The translations under genes and the position numbers were made by a program. Shown piece after piece: positions 62,702-64,000 of a DNA stretch of 64,000 nucleotides. Position 1 is the stretch's first letter; the number at the start of each line of letters is the position of its first letter. Source of the DNA: an uncultured Oleispira sp. (lineage in GTDB: Bacteria; Pseudomonadota; Gammaproteobacteria; Pseudomonadales; Oceanobacteraceae); the NCBI GenBank assembly GCA_913019965.1, contig CAJVZR010000001.1:62001-126000 (forward strand), read 5' to 3'. Under the pieces are notes generated by a model, which made no database searches, was not told the DNA's origin, and saw only the letters and a program-made list of their open reading frames with translations.

Positions 62702-63463
62702 ATGCCCATCTATATACTTAACGTTCTTTTAGTGCTGATTTGCTTAGCAAGCTCTGGAGCTGTGAAAGCGATGCCCCTTGGCTTGCGTTTAGATTTATCC
62801 GAAGGTGGACGCTTAAGCCCTAATGCAATTTCTCAATTTGAGAACTATATGGCTCAGCAAGATTGTGAGATACGCGTATTAACAAAGGGCCCTAAGGATA
62901 TTGATATAAATAGCCAAATTAATAGCGACATTTATTTTACTACACAGCCTATTACAAACGATCAGCCAGCCTACCTACGATTAATGAAAGCATACGCCCT
63001 AGATCACCAACCATTAACAATTACCATTTTGGTCAAAAGCAGTACGAGCCTTAAAAATTTAAGCAGTGTTGAAGGTGAGCGCTTAGCCATCATTTCTCAG
63101 CAATCCTATTTAGGCGGCGAGCAGGTATTAAAATTATTGGCCAATGCCGGGATTCAGCAAGCAAAAGATAAGGTTTATGAAACAGGAAATTATTTAGGTG
63201 CTATGTCCTTACTGCTTCATGGTGATGTTTTTATTGCCGCTATACCAGGGCCTCTCGCACGAAAATGGCTGGGGCATAATAAGTTATCAATTATTGCTGA
63301 ATCTCAAGCGTTTACCTTAGGTGAATTATTCTTTAGTCGTTCTTTATCGAGAAAAAGAATTGAAACTTGTACTCTGGCCTTTTCAGATCTTAAGCAACTA
63401 AATCGACGAGACAAAAAGATGCAGATTTTTCCATCTTGGCTGGAGGGATTTGAAAGACGTTAA
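62702..63463 (+). CDS. PhnD-like periplasmic binding protein (phosphonate/phosphite/anion type)
   Basis: 253 residues. A signal peptide (MPIYILNVLLVLICLASSGAVKA) is followed by a PhnD/SsuA-type fold: MPLGLRLDLSEGGRLSPN, the domain-2 hinge stretch SVEGERLAIISQQSYLGG and a ligand-loop ALLL-like region. It lacks the ABC transporter genes that normally accompany it. It converges on the kinase gene with a 4-bp overlap of the 3' ends, so it may present a ligand to that or another sensor. The perfect FNR-type box upstream suggests expression at low oxygen. Confidence 0.7.
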   Translation: MPIYILNVLLVLICLASSGAVKAMPLGLRLDLSEGGRLSPNAISQFENYMAQQDCEIRVLTKGPKDIDINSQINSDIYFTTQPITNDQPAYLRLMKAYALDHQPLTITILVKSSTSLKNLSSVEGERLAIISQQSYLGGEQVLKLLANAGIQQAKDKVYETGNYLGAMSLLLHGDVFIAAIPGPLARKWLGHNKLSIIAESQAFTLGELFFSRSLSRKRIETCTLAFSDLKQLNRRDKKMQIFPSWLEGFERR

Positions 63464-64000
63464 GTTGTTAAACTATTATCACCGGTCTTATCATAGTGCT
63501 TGGGCAATTGGATTTCCAAACCAAAACCCTTTACTGGTGACAATAGTTCAATTTTACCCTGCATTACCTTCACTATTTGATTATGGAGTATATACATGCC
63601 CAAACCTGAGTTGTCTTTTTTTCGACTATTACCTGTGAAGAATGGAATAAAAATATTATCGCGCTCTGCTTCTTCCAAACCGCGTCCATCATCAAAATAT
63701 TCTATAAAGTAAAAACGCTCATCTTGCTCTAGGCGTATTGTAATTTCTCCTAATGATGCATATTCACTATAAGCGTGATTATAACTATTAGAAAATAACC
63801 GTAATATAGCATCAGAAAGGATATCGTAATCACTCGTGATTAAGTCAACTCCATTCGTCATTATGTTTATGTTCAAATCACATTCTTTACCTTGCTCGCT
63901 AAGTTGTGATTTGAAATAACCAAATAAGTCTTCAAACAGCGTCGCCGTTTTAATGTCTGACAAATTTAATTGGCTGCGTGTATTAATGCTATAACGTAAG
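63460..64000 (-). CDS. Sensor histidine kinase, C-terminal part (cut at right edge)
   Basis: The frame stays open through the right end (upstream codons read INTRSQLNL before the track's TTG start at 63963), so the N-terminal sensor and HisKA parts are outside the window. What is visible is the HATPase_c domain: N-box LRLFSNSYNHAYSEY, G1 FDDGRGLEEAE, F-box FIPFFTG and G2 NSGLGMYILHNQIV. All boxes are in place. It may work with the convergent PhnD-like binding protein. Confidence 0.85.
   Translation of the reverse strand, partial: LRYSINTRSQLNLSDIKTATLFEDLFGYFKSQLSEQGKECDLNINIMTNGVDLITSDYDILSDAILRLFSNSYNHAYSEYASLGEITIRLEQDERFYFIEYFDDGRGLEEAERDNIFIPFFTGNSRKKDNSGLGMYILHNQIVKVMQGKIELLSPVKGFGLEIQLPKHYDKTGDNSLTT

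Overview
The window reads as chromosomal DNA of a marine, AT-rich denitrifying gammaproteobacterium. The gene set is most like Oceanospirillales/Pseudomonadales: a nir cluster in the Pseudomonas nirS-C-F-D-L-G-H-J-E-N order, a split vitamin-B12-dependent ribonucleotide reductase (nrdJa/nrdJb) and a short-chain nitric oxide reductase norCB. The genus cannot be fixed from the sequence alone. No tRNA, rRNA, CRISPR array, transposase or phage gene was recognised.

Layout. (1) 1-2460: a sensor kinase cut by the left edge and a response regulator with a degenerate HD-GYP-like domain. (2) 2482-7306: nitric oxide reductase genes norC-norB, a terminator, a polyferredoxin gene and norD. (3) 7635-19565: mixed housekeeping and signalling genes: orphan periplasmic binding proteins, an EF-hand calcium protein, a TPP enzyme, a LysR regulator with MAPEG, a hydrolase, an amidotransferase, an OmpR-type two-component pair and a diheme peroxidase-like lipoprotein. 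(4) 19653-30082: an unusual transport/redox block: TonB receptor, DUF4198 protein, PepSY membrane protein, RND pump with adaptor, DUF2798 protein, diheme cytochrome c and an AraC-type regulator. Four copies of the direct repeat GTGATA-N5-GTGATA lie in the promoter regions of this block. I think they are the operators of a small regulon, probably that of the AraC protein. (5) 30274-42873: lipase-like protein, DJ-1-like protein, another binding protein, a heme-c chemoreceptor, a Na+/solute symporter, a Rof-like antiterminator, SOS mutagenesis genes umuDC with a divergent SRAP protein around a LexA box, a sensor kinase and a BLUF photoreceptor. (6) 43029-58706: the denitrification core: nirN-E-J-H-G-L-D-F-C, nirQ with an overlapping unknown membrane gene, a zinc-ribbon protein, a diguanylate cyclase, a cupredoxin with a lipoprotein, a NirT-ethylbenzene-dehydrogenase-type fusion cytochrome, nirS, and a membrane-anchored bacteriohemerythrin. 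(7) 58841-64000: pdxH, nrdJb-nrdJa, a PhnD-like binding protein and a sensor kinase cut by the right edge.

How it works together. NirS reduces nitrite to NO. Its heme d1 is made by NirE (SUMT), NirDLGH (siroheme decarboxylase), NirJ (radical SAM), NirF and NirN. NirT, NirC and the cupredoxin are candidate electron carriers. NorCB removes NO, with NorD and NirQ as activation factors. At least eight FNR/DNR-type boxes (TTGAT-N4-ATCAA or GTCAA variants) lie upstream of norC, nirQ, nirC, the cupredoxin gene, nirS, hemerythrin, nrdJa and the PhnD-like gene. This suggests one low-oxygen/NO regulon that links respiration, NO/O2 handling and oxygen-independent DNA precursor synthesis.

All functional names come from recognising motifs by eye. 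No database search was run, and regulatory sites are pattern matches only.
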